A DNA stretch of 6,042 nucleotides from Bacteroidales bacterium (GTDB lineage: Bacteria > Bacteroidota > Bacteroidia > Bacteroidales > UBA3824), in assembly GCA_016287995.1 (NCBI GenBank), contig JAEEXW010000197.1, positions 1 through 6,042 of the forward strand, written 5' to 3'. Shown piece after piece: positions 1 through 6,042 of the stretch. Each line of letters opens with the position of its first letter. Within the stretch, counting starts at the first letter, position 1. The notes beneath the pieces were generated by a model. The model saw nothing but the letters and a program-made list of their open reading frames with translations, was not told the origin of the DNA and made no database searches. The translations under genes and the position numbers were made by a program.

Positions 1-906
1 TTTCGCAACCTCTTCGTACTGAATGTTTTTGTTTGGTGCTTTGGGCATTTTTAAGATTTCTTCGCTGACTGATTTACCGAGAGTGATGTTGACACGGCCT
101 TTTTTGCAGGTAAGACCGTTGCGCATTCCGGCAACGTCATCGACCTTGTTTTTCTTAAATTCCGGGTCGATTTTTTTGTTGTATTGTTCAATTACTTTGT
201 ATACGTCCACGGGGTCGTATTCGTATGAAATTGTCATCGGGACAATGTTCATTTCGGCAAGCGACGAAAGAACATCGCCTGAGGCTGCCATGTTGAACAT
301 TTTCAAGACGCTGCCCTGAGTTTTGTCGTCGCCGTTTTTAGTGCGGCCTTCCCTTTGAGCAATCCAAATAGAAGTCTTTTTGTCAATGATGGTGTGCCTG
401 ATATATTTTGACTGTATCATAGAACTTACCATCAGTTCTTTTACAGAAAGATTTCTTTTAACGACAAACGTACGGTTGAGTTTTACCAAATCGGTTATCC
501 ACGGAAAAATCAAAAGGTTGCTTCCGATTGCGATTTCGCTTGTCTGATGACCGTGTTGCGCCAAATATGTGTTCAAAAACGCCGAATCCAAAATTATGTC
601 TCTGTGGTTTGAAACAAAAAGGTAACCTTTGCCTTCGGGAACGTTTTCCAAACCGTTGAAGGTTACGCCGGCGGTATACATTTTCTCCAAACCGTTAACG
701 AGCCTTGCTATGAATTGCGTTTGAAAGTCTCTGATTGTATGGACGTTGCGCAATAATTTTTCCGTAACCTCAAACGGTACATTGGGAAAGAAATATTTTA
801 CTGTTTTTCTGAATCCCGATTCCGAAAGAAGTTTGGCTATAACGCCGTCAACTTCGCTGTCGTAATACGGCCGTATTTCGTCAAATTCAGTTTCGTTAAT
901 TTCCAT
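1..906 (-). CDS. Glycerolipid-type (PlsC/PlsB-like) acyltransferase, 3' end outside window
   Basis: This reading frame stays open from an ATG at 906-904 to the window edge, giving 302 residues with no stop, so the C-terminus is missing. It looks like a member of the glycerol-phosphate acyltransferase superfamily, which moves fatty acyl groups onto glycerol-3-phosphate or its 1-acyl derivative at the inner face of the membrane. Four family blocks appear in order: SNHRDIILD (residues 99-107, motif I), PWITDLVKLNRTFVVKR (135-151, motif II), QREGRTK (185-190 region, motif III, equivalent to the EGTRS block) and IVPMTISYEYDP (221-232, motif IV). Motif I is unusual: the His101 to Asp107 spacing is H-X5-D rather than H-X4-D, with a second Asp at 103. 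About 95 mostly polar residues precede motif I and I see no transmembrane helix, so membrane binding may be peripheral. It follows gpsA by 23 nt, which supports a role in glycerolipid synthesis. Exact substrate (glycerol-3-phosphate, lysophosphatidate or another lipid) is not decidable here. Confidence 0.85.
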   Translation of the reverse strand, partial: MEINETEFDEIRPYYDSEVDGVIAKLLSESGFRKTVKYFFPNVPFEVTEKLLRNVHTIRDFQTQFIARLVNGLEKMYTAGVTFNGLENVPEGKGYLFVSNHRDIILDSAFLNTYLAQHGHQTSEIAIGSNLLIFPWITDLVKLNRTFVVKRNLSVKELMVSSMIQSKYIRHTIIDKKTSIWIAQREGRTKNGDDKTQGSVLKMFNMAASGDVLSSLAEMNIVPMTISYEYDPVDVYKVIEQYNKKIDPEFKKNKVDDVAGMRNGLTCKKGRVNITLGKSVSEEILKMPKAPNKNIQYEEVAK

Positions 907-929
907 TACTATAAAATTTTATCCGGTAT
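907..929 (-). promoter_or_regulatory. 23-nt spacer between gpsA and the acyltransferase gene
   Basis: The spacer contains a perfect 12-bp palindrome, ATAAAATTTTAT (911-922), made only of A and T, and no Shine-Dalgarno or Bacteroidetes -7 element. The short distance and lack of a promoter suggest the acyltransferase is translated from the gpsA transcript. The palindrome may be compositional. Confidence 0.4.
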
Positions 930-1940
930 TTACCTTATTTTGTCTATTAGCAGTTTTATTTCAAAGCCGACGGGGTTGCCCTTGTGCAAAATGTTGTAAA
1001 CTGCTGTGCAAATTGGCAATTCTATATTGTATTTTTGGTTGACCTCGTAAATACATTTGCTGCCGTAAAAGCCTTCTGCCACCATTTTCATTTCAAGCAA
1101 TGCGCTTTGAAGTGAATAACCCTGACCAAGCATAACGCCCAAAGTGCGGTTTCTGCTGAACTTTGAGTATGCCGTAACGAGCAAATCGCCGAGATAAGCC
1201 GAGGATTTTATGTCGCGGTTTATGGGGTGTACGGTGTCTACAAAGCGTTTCATTTCGCGGATTGCGTTCGACATCAAAACCGCTAAAAAGTTGTCTCCGT
1301 AGCCTAAACCCGAACATACACCGGCTGCAATCGCAAACACGTTTTTTAAAACCGCAGCGTATTCTGTTCCGTAAATATCGTCGGTTATTGAAGTTTTTAA
1401 ATATCTACATTCTAAGCAGTTGGCTATATCTTCCGCAGTATTCAAATCCTTGGAGGCAATAGTTAAATAACTTAACCTTTGGAGAGCAACCTCCTCAGCA
1501 TGACATGGACCCGCCAAAACGCAGAAATTTTTGTCGAGGTTTACGTTGTACTTTTCGTGAAAAAAGTCTGCCATAATTATGTTTTTATCGGGAATCATAC
1601 CCTTGATTGCCGAGACTACGACATGGTTTTCAAGCGTTCCGTCATATTGCTGCATGGTGCTCTCTATAAACGCCGACGGTACGGCAAAAACCAAAATGTC
1701 GGAATTTTTTATAATCGAGGTTAAATCGTTATAAAATTCCAACTTGTTGGTGTCGAGAATCAGCGAGTTCAAATATTTCGGGTTTTGACCGTGTTTGATT
1801 GCGTAATCAATATGTTCTTTTTTGCGCAGATACCAATTGATTTTGTTGCCTTCTTTCACATTGTTGGTCAAAACGCTGATTAAAGCCGTAGCCCAACTTC
1901 CGCCGCCTACGACTCCTATTCTATGTTGTCCGCACATCAT
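930..1940 (-). CDS. gpsA: NAD(P)-dependent glycerol-3-phosphate dehydrogenase GpsA
   Basis: This cytosolic enzyme (336 residues, the usual family length) reduces dihydroxyacetone phosphate to sn-glycerol-3-phosphate, the backbone precursor of phospholipids. The N-terminal Rossmann nucleotide-binding loop is GVVGGGSWATAL at residues 9-20, followed by LVFAVPS (83-89), SAIKGM (110-115) and AGPCHAEE (143-150). The C-terminal helical domain carries the catalytic lysine in YAAVLKN (Lys199), the LGDLL block with Asp252, the substrate-phosphate loop SRNRTLG (262-268) and VAEG (287-290). All expected active-site positions are present, so it should be active. The start has two tandem ATG codons (1940-1938 and 1937-1935); either leaves only five to seven residues before the Rossmann strand, and I took the first. 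It sits behind its own promoter candidate at 1964-1987 and 23 nt upstream of an acyltransferase gene, forming a likely two-gene lipid operon. The AGPCHAEE form is, from memory, typical of Bacteroidetes enzymes. Confidence 0.97.
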   Translation of the reverse strand: MMCGQHRIGVVGGGSWATALISVLTNNVKEGNKINWYLRKKEHIDYAIKHGQNPKYLNSLILDTNKLEFYNDLTSIIKNSDILVFAVPSAFIESTMQQYDGTLENHVVVSAIKGMIPDKNIIMADFFHEKYNVNLDKNFCVLAGPCHAEEVALQRLSYLTIASKDLNTAEDIANCLECRYLKTSITDDIYGTEYAAVLKNVFAIAAGVCSGLGYGDNFLAVLMSNAIREMKRFVDTVHPINRDIKSSAYLGDLLVTAYSKFSRNRTLGVMLGQGYSLQSALLEMKMVAEGFYGSKCIYEVNQKYNIELPICTAVYNILHKGNPVGFEIKLLIDKIR

Positions 1941-1962
1941 ATTAAGTCTTTTTTAATATTTC

Positions 1963-1984
1963 GCAAAGGTAAGGAAACTTTTGC
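1963..1984. repeat. Short imperfect inverted repeat over the gpsA promoter
   Basis: GCAAAGGT (1963-1970) and ACTTTTGC (1977-1984) are inverted copies with one mismatch, separated by 6 bases. The repeat covers the whole -7 box and touches the possible -33 box, so it could be an operator half-site pair. It could equally be chance, because the arms are short and the -7 consensus itself supplies much of one arm. Confidence 0.3.
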
Positions 1985-1987
1985 AAA
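1964..1987 (-). promoter_or_regulatory. Bacteroidetes-type promoter candidate for gpsA
   Basis: On the minus strand, TACCTTTG at 1971-1964 matches the Bacteroidetes -7 consensus TAnnTTTG exactly. A TTTG at 1987-1984 could serve as the -33 element, but the 12-nt spacer is shorter than the roughly 17-23 nt usually seen, so the upstream half may be a poor match or lie elsewhere in the AT-rich stretch. Initiation a few bases past the -7 box would give a leader of about 15-20 nt before the gpsA ATG. The perfect -7 match in an intergenic position directly before a gene is the main support. Confidence 0.55.
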
Positions 1988-2021
1988 TAAAAAAATATAA
2001 AATATCTTAACTTTTTTATTT
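1985..2021 (-). terminator. AT-only inverted repeat, possible weak terminator after the LD-carboxypeptidase gene
   Basis: AAATAAAAAA (1985-1994) and TTTTTTATTT (2012-2021) are perfect 10-bp inverted copies with a 17-base interval; a flanking GC dinucleotide on each side (1983-1984 and 2023-2024) would pair after one bulged T. In the minus-strand transcript the second arm is a U-run that would form both the stem and the release tract. The 5' arm overlaps the TAA stop of the carboxypeptidase gene. Without G:C pairs the hairpin is weak, so this is a tentative call; in such an AT-rich gap it may be compositional. Confidence 0.3.
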
Positions 2022-3068
2022 TGCCGTTTGCGGATAAATTATTTCCGCTTTTTCACCGATATTCAGCGTTATTTTTGAGCCTAAAATTATCGGATAATTT
2101 TTTGTGTCGTGTCCGTTTGGCAGACCGTAAAAAACGGGAACGTTAAGCGGCGAAAAATATTTAGCAAAAATTTCGTTCAGCGGCAAATCGCTACCTTGAC
2201 TTCCTCCGATAAATTCGCCCACAATCACGCCTTTTATCTCTTGCAGTTTTCCTGACTGTTGAAGATTGAGTAACATTCTGTCAACTGAGTAGTTAGCCTC
2301 GCCTGTGTCCTCGATAAAGAGGATTGAATTTTTTGTGTTGATGTCAAATGCTGTCCCTGAAAGTGCGTACAGCAGCGAAAGGTTGCCGCCGACAAGTCGC
2401 GCCGTTGCCACTCCGTCAATGCAATTGGTGTTTTTGGCAATCGAAACTTCTTTTAAATTTCCGAAAAGTATCTCTTTCAACATTTCAACGCTTTCGCTGT
2501 CCTTGTTGAAGCCTTTCATCATCGGTCCTAAAATTGTTTCGTAGCCCATGTTGTTGAGAGTGATGTGTAGGGCTGTAACGTCGCTGTAACCGATAATCCA
2601 TTTGGGCGATTTTTTGAATTTTTCCCAATCCAAAAAAGGCAAAACCTGAGCCGCACCGTAACCTCCGCGTGCAAAGAAAATTGCTCTTACGCTTTCATCG
2701 TCAAGCATTTCCTGCAAACCAGAGATTCTCTCTTTTAGGCTTCCGGCGTATCTTGTGTCTTGTGCATAGAGGTTTGAGGCTTCCAAAACTTCCAAACCCC
2801 AATTCTTTAAGGTTTCTTTGCCTTCGCTTACTTCGCTTTCGCTTACGGAATTGCTGATTGCGCAGATTGCCACTTTGTCGCCCTTGTGCAAAAAGGCGGG
2901 ACGGAAATCCGTAGTTACTTCTTCCAAATCTTCGATTATAAAACTTGGCGAATAAACCACCGTTGTGTCAACGTGTATTTCGTTGATTATCACCTCTTCA
3001 TCGTCTTTATGACAAGAACTAAGTGCCGTTAATAGCACTGCGGTTGACAATAAAAAACTTGCTTTCAT
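2016..3068 (-). CDS. LD-carboxypeptidase (peptidase S66) with lipoprotein signal
   Basis: The protein (350 residues) belongs to the LdcA/MccF serine peptidase family, whose LdcA members cut the terminal D-alanine from murein tetrapeptides (an L,D bond) during peptidoglycan recycling. Residues 1-18 form a signal peptide with a hydrophobic core and lipobox LSSC; Cys19 would be lipidated. The next residues, HKDDEE, resemble the K-(D/E)2 lipoprotein export signal described for Bacteroidetes surface lipoproteins. A linker to about residue 57 leads into the catalytic domain, which starts near HKGDKVAICAIS. Family marks follow: ARGGYGAAQ (133-141), GYSDVT with nucleophile Ser162 (160-165), GGNLSLL (228-233 region), FIEDTGE with Glu253 (251-257) and LPNGHDTKNYP with His320 (316-326). 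The Ser-Glu-His triad is complete. The classical cytosolic enzyme is about 300 residues, so the extra N-terminus is a real addition. It begins 15 nt after the helicase-nuclease stop, implying co-transcription. A relative acting on another peptide amide, as in MccF, is possible. Confidence 0.93.
   Translation of the reverse strand: MKASFLLSTAVLLTALSSCHKDDEEVIINEIHVDTTVVYSPSFIIEDLEEVTTDFRPAFLHKGDKVAICAISNSVSESEVSEGKETLKNWGLEVLEASNLYAQDTRYAGSLKERISGLQEMLDDESVRAIFFARGGYGAAQVLPFLDWEKFKKSPKWIIGYSDVTALHITLNNMGYETILGPMMKGFNKDSESVEMLKEILFGNLKEVSIAKNTNCIDGVATARLVGGNLSLLYALSGTAFDINTKNSILFIEDTGEANYSVDRMLLNLQQSGKLQEIKGVIVGEFIGGSQGSDLPLNEIFAKYFSPLNVPVFYGLPNGHDTKNYPIILGSKITLNIGEKAEIIYPQTAK
3009..3068 (-). 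other. Lipoprotein signal peptide and putative surface-export signal
   Basis: The first 20 codons or so of the LD-carboxypeptidase encode Met-Lys, a hydrophobic core (FLLSTAVLLTAL) and the lipobox LSSC, then HKDDEE at +2 to +7 from the cysteine. Signal peptidase II cleavage before Cys19 is the natural reading. The K-D-D at +3 to +5 fits the export signal reported for Capnocytophaga surface lipoproteins (K-(D/E)2). Surface location is inference; a periplasm-facing outer-membrane anchor is the alternative. Confidence 0.8.
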
Positions 3069-3083
3069 TATTTTAATTTTTTT
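3069..3083 (-). promoter_or_regulatory. A/T-only 15-nt leader between helicase-nuclease and carboxypeptidase genes
   Basis: The transcribed strand of this spacer is entirely A and T, nearly all A, with no Shine-Dalgarno motif. This is the kind of A-rich translation initiation context common in Bacteroidetes. The short spacing points to translation of both genes from one transcript. Confidence 0.5.
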
Positions 3084-6042
3084 TTAATTTTCTAATTTTA
3101 CTTCTTCTATTTTTTTGTCTTCGGCGTAGAAAAGATACGCTTTTATGTTGGGATAATTCATTTTTTTGAGCAGAGCCGCATATTCTGAAATTTGGGCTTT
3201 GTATTCCTTATGTTCACCGCCGAATTTAAAGTCTATGACAACTGTTTCTTTGTCCGAAATCAAAACTCTGTCGGGAATTTTTATGTCGCCTTCGGTTGTA
3301 AGCAGAGCCTTTTCTGTTAAAACTTCTTTCCAATCTTTTGAAAACCAATGTTTTACTTCTTCGATGGAAAAAACTTCGTTCAATTTGCGGCTCAAATCCT
3401 TGGCTTGCTCTTCCGTAATTCTGCCCTGAAACTGCATTTCTCTTAGCACTTCCGGATATTCTTCGTAAAATTCTATTCGCGACATTACATCGTGCATAAA
3501 AAGTCCGTAATTGATTCTTTCTTGCAAAAACGTGCTATTTTGAATAAAAAATTCCGATGAATGTGATGTTACGGCGAGTTTGTTTTCCCACGGCGAATTT
3601 TTGAAGGTTGACAGAACGAAACTTTTTCCTTTTTCGTTAACTTTTCTGCCTTCTTCTAAAACGTGGTTTTCATCTTTTAAAAAAACGCCGGTTTCTTCGT
3701 CGTAAAAGTCTGATAATAAGTCGTTAGAATCAACAATGTCGAAATACAAAAGGTCTGAAACGCGACTTATTTTTGTTTCTTTTTTTGGTGAAATTTTGGG
3801 TTTGGGACAATAAATGTGCAGTTCGTCAACCGCCCTTGTAAGAGCCACATACAAAAGGTTCAACGAGTCAACGTAAAGGTTTCGTTTTTCTTGAACGTAA
3901 AATTCTTTGAAATGCGATTTTAGCATTTCAGACGAATACCTTATCGGCATTGACGGTAAGGAAGAAAAACAAGTACCTTCGGGTGCTTTTACCCAAATAT
4001 AATTGATATTCAGGTTGTTGACATCTTCCATTTTCCAATTGCAAAACGGAATAAATTGCACCGAAAAATCTAAGCCCTTAGATTTATGAACTGTCATAAC
4101 GCTTACTGCGTTTTGATTGTCTGAGGGCTGTATTGAGGTGTTTATGCCGGATTGTTCCCACCAAGAAACAAACTTGTTTAGGTCAGAAGAATATTGTTTT
4201 GTAAAATTCAGAATACAATCTTGAAACGTTCGTAAATATTCTGCGTCGCCTTCAAAACACTCCAAACCGAAAAGCGCAATTATTTTTTCCGAGAGGTCGT
4301 AAAGCGGCAAATCGGTATACGTTTCGTTGAAATTTTCAAAGCCTTCGGGCATAAATTTTTTTGCGGTTTCTTCGTCGCTGACGGCTTTGAAAATCGTGTC
4401 TTCGTCGATTTCAATTTGTTTTAACGTGCAATATGAGTGCATGAGTTCCGCCTTAGCAAAACTATCGTCCTTGTTGTTGAGATATTTCATTGCGCTCATG
4501 GCTACTTTTACGGCAAGCGAGTTTGCAATGTACAGAGAATCAGACGAAACTACATCGTAAACCGCCGCATTTTCAGTTTGCTGTTGATATTGCAAAAGGT
4601 ATTTCACCGTCAAGGCTGCTTCGTCTTTTTTGCGGACGAGAACGCAGATTTTTTTTGCTTTAATGCCGCTTTTGATGAGCGTGTCAATTTCTTCTGCTGT
4701 TTTTTTCAGGGCTTTTTCCTTGAAATCGCCTTCTTCTTCCGCGCTCTCATCTTCTTTGTTTTCAAAAAAGACTACTTCCACTTTTCCTCCCGAACGGTTT
4801 TTGCCCGAAGGTAATTTTTGGAAAGAGTCGGAATAGATTTTTTTTAAGATTTCAAAGTCGAGCGGCAGGTCTTTGTCGCCGTGGTTTATAAGCGTTTCAA
4901 CGGATTTTTGAAAAACCGCGTTGTTGAAATCCACGATGTTTTTTCTTGACCGCCAATTTACGTCAAGGCTGTTAATCAAGATGTTATCTTCTGAAATCTG
5001 CTCTTGAACTTTGCCGTTAAGAAGCGACCAGTCGCCGCCGCGGAATCTGTAAATTGCCTGCTTAACGTCGCCGACGATTAAATTGTCAAAACCTTGGGCT
5101 ATGGAGTTTTCAATCAGCGGGCGGAAGTTGTTCCACTGAAATGGCGAGGTGTCTTGAAATTCGTCAATAAAAATATGGTCAAATTTGTTGCCCGTTCTTT
5201 CGTAAATAAAAGGTGCGTCGTTTTCAGCGATGATTCCGTCCAAAAACGCCGAAGCGTCCGAAATCATAATTACGCGGTTTTCTTTTCTGTATTCGGGCAG
5301 AAGTTTTGCGATTTCGCCGATAAGAACGAATGCTCCAAAATCTTTGCGTATAAGTTTTGCGGTGATAAAATCCGCCGCATTGTTTTCGATAAAGTCAACA
5401 GCCTCGGTTAAGACGGGATAAAGTTTCGCTTTTAAACCGGGGATGATTTCTTTTTGAATTTTTGTCGCTTTTGAGGGCAGCCAGTCATCTTTGTCCCGCA
5501 TTTTGTAAGCCGTAGCCGAAACCACTGCTTCTTCTAACTTGGTTAAAAGAAAATTGCAGCAGTTTTTTATGTTTGCGCCCATGTCCGAAAGCGTTAAGCC
5601 GCAAAGTTCGGTTTCGATGATTTGTTTTGACCGGGAGGCAATGTCCCGCACTTTTTCTATGTAATTGTCGTAGACGGAGTTAACGAGTTCGGCGGAAATG
5701 TCAAAGTAGGATTTTTTTTCGGTCTCTGACATTCCCTTTTCTTTCATTGAGTTTTGTTGTGCCTCAAATTCTTTATATTTTTCTGTGAAAATAAGTTTTG
5801 CAATGCTTTCTACTTGCTTTCTGAAATTCCAGTTTTCGCCGTCTTTGATGTTTTTTTCAGCCATCGACAGCATTTGCTTTTTTAAATACGCATCTTCATC
5901 GGCGCATTTAAAAAGCATATCGGTCAAGTCAGAAAGCACCGAAGCCTCGTCGGTCTGCGTTGAAAAGCCCGAATTTATGTTGATGTCGTAGCAAAACGAG
6001 CGCAAAACCCTTTGGACGAAAGAGTCGATGGTTTTGAGGTTG
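3084..6042 (-). CDS. AddA/RecB-like UvrD-family helicase-nuclease, 5' end outside window
   Basis: This is the C-terminal ~985 residues of a superfamily 1A helicase with a C-terminal RecB-type nuclease. Such AddA subunits, with an AddB partner, resect double-strand breaks for RecA-dependent repair. The frame is open to the window edge; the first residues, NLKTIDSFVQRVLRSF, match the motif Ic region that lies downstream of Walker A, so the Q-motif and Walker A are missing only because of the window border. A TTG at 6005 is internal, not the start. Numbered on the visible fragment, helicase motifs follow in order: IDEFQDTS (292-299, Walker B), GDVKQAIYRFRGGD (324-337), NWRS (362-365), TVHKSKGLDF (650-659) and YVALTRA (731-737). 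The nuclease domain has His850 (GLFMH), Asp924 (PDRV), Asp937 and Lys939 (IDFKFG), Gln950 and Tyr954 (QISEY), i.e. the complete H-D-D-x-K plus QxxxY set. No cysteines occur near the nuclease, so the Fe-S cluster of AddB/Cas4-type nucleases is absent, favouring AddA. An addB homologue is expected upstream, outside the window. Confidence 0.93.
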   Translation of the reverse strand, partial: NLKTIDSFVQRVLRSFCYDININSGFSTQTDEASVLSDLTDMLFKCADEDAYLKKQMLSMAEKNIKDGENWNFRKQVESIAKLIFTEKYKEFEAQQNSMKEKGMSETEKKSYFDISAELVNSVYDNYIEKVRDIASRSKQIIETELCGLTLSDMGANIKNCCNFLLTKLEEAVVSATAYKMRDKDDWLPSKATKIQKEIIPGLKAKLYPVLTEAVDFIENNAADFITAKLIRKDFGAFVLIGEIAKLLPEYRKENRVIMISDASAFLDGIIAENDAPFIYERTGNKFDHIFIDEFQDTSPFQWNNFRPLIENSIAQGFDNLIVGDVKQAIYRFRGGDWSLLNGKVQEQISEDNILINSLDVNWRSRKNIVDFNNAVFQKSVETLINHGDKDLPLDFEILKKIYSDSFQKLPSGKNRSGGKVEVVFFENKEDESAEEEGDFKEKALKKTAEEIDTLIKSGIKAKKICVLVRKKDEAALTVKYLLQYQQQTENAAVYDVVSSDSLYIANSLAVKVAMSAMKYLNNKDDSFAKAELMHSYCTLKQIEIDEDTIFKAVSDEETAKKFMPEGFENFNETYTDLPLYDLSEKIIALFGLECFEGDAEYLRTFQDCILNFTKQYSSDLNKFVSWWEQSGINTSIQPSDNQNAVSVMTVHKSKGLDFSVQFIPFCNWKMEDVNNLNINYIWVKAPEGTCFSSLPSMPIRYSSEMLKSHFKEFYVQEKRNLYVDSLNLLYVALTRAVDELHIYCPKPKISPKKETKISRVSDLLYFDIVDSNDLLSDFYDEETGVFLKDENHVLEEGRKVNEKGKSFVLSTFKNSPWENKLAVTSHSSEFFIQNSTFLQERINYGLFMHDVMSRIEFYEEYPEVLREMQFQGRITEEQAKDLSRKLNEVFSIEEVKHWFSKDWKEVLTEKALLTTEGDIKIPDRVLISDKETVVIDFKFGGEHKEYKAQISEYAALLKKMNYPNIKAYLFYAEDKKIEEVKLEN

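Larger units (their letters stand above)
1941..2015 (-). promoter_or_regulatory. 75-nt intergenic region between the LD-carboxypeptidase gene and gpsA
   Basis: This is the longest gap in the window and the only one with visible regulatory structure. On the transcribed strand it begins with an AT-only inverted repeat overlapping the upstream stop codon, continues with a promoter-like pair of elements, and ends in an A-rich leader of about 20 nt before the gpsA ATG. There is no Shine-Dalgarno sequence, as is usual in Bacteroidetes. It probably separates the helicase/carboxypeptidase transcript from the gpsA/acyltransferase transcript, although read-through cannot be excluded. Confidence 0.6.

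Noticed and set aside
23..319. 98-codon plus-strand open frame
   Set aside because: Antisense to the acyltransferase, whose four conserved blocks and intact frame show the minus strand is the coding one.
1..906. Frameshift in the acyltransferase gene
   Set aside because: An initial miscount of the start position suggested a frame change. Recounting the bases puts the ATG at 906-904, in frame with all four motifs through to base 1.
911..922. Perfect 12-bp palindrome ATAAAATTTTAT before the acyltransferase start
   Set aside because: It is made only of A and T in a very AT-rich spacer, with no loop and no U-run beyond it. It is too likely to be compositional to call an operator or terminator.
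4437..4814. 125-codon plus-strand open frame
   Set aside because: It lies wholly antisense to the helicase-nuclease gene. Its translation is Phe-, Val- and Cys-rich low-complexity sequence with no recognisable domain, as expected of a reverse-strand shadow of AT-rich coding DNA.
3084..6005. Helicase-nuclease starting at a TTG at 6005
   Set aside because: The frame continues upstream without a stop to the window edge and those residues (NLKTIDSFVQRV) are conserved helicase sequence, so the TTG is an internal leucine and the gene is truncated only by the window.
1..6042. Novel defence, mobile or CRISPR-related system around the helicase-nuclease
   Set aside because: UvrD-type helicases with RecB nucleases occur in defence systems, but this one has the domain order and motif set of an AddA housekeeping repair subunit. 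Its neighbours are metabolic genes, and I see no integrase, transposase, direct-repeat array or tRNA gene.

Overview
This window is an ordinary-looking stretch of a Bacteroidetes chromosome, probably from the order Bacteroidales. The base composition is AT-rich and there are no Shine-Dalgarno sequences before the starts, which instead sit behind A/T-rich leaders. The one clear promoter has the Bacteroidetes-type -7 element TAnnTTTG. The glycerol-3-phosphate dehydrogenase and the acyltransferase carry motif variants typical of that phylum (recognised from memory, not by a search). All genes lie on the minus strand, so transcription runs from high to low coordinates, and about 97 percent of the window is coding.

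In transcription order: (1) 6042-3084, the C-terminal ~985 residues of a large UvrD/RecB-family helicase-nuclease of the AddA type. Its N-terminus, including the Walker A motif, lies beyond the window. (2) 3068-2016, an LD-carboxypeptidase (peptidase family S66) with a lipoprotein signal peptide and a run of acidic residues after the lipidated cysteine that fits a Bacteroidetes surface-export signal. It starts 15 nt after the helicase stop, so the two are probably co-transcribed. (3) A 75-nt gap holding an AT-only inverted repeat and a promoter candidate. (4) 1940-930, gpsA, NAD(P)-dependent glycerol-3-phosphate dehydrogenase. (5) 906-1, a glycerolipid-type acyltransferase starting 23 nt after gpsA and running out of the window at its C-terminus.

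Functionally there are two modules. GpsA makes sn-glycerol-3-phosphate and its downstream neighbour is probably an acyltransferase of the phospholipid pathway, so these two form a coherent membrane-lipid pair behind their own promoter. The AddA-like protein (recombinational DNA repair) and the LD-carboxypeptidase (peptidoglycan tetrapeptide trimming or recycling) share a transcript by position but have no known functional link. I see no mobile element, CRISPR array, RNA gene or novel multi-gene system. The most unusual points are the predicted lipid anchor and surface-export signal on an LD-carboxypeptidase, and the shifted HX4D catalytic motif in the acyltransferase.
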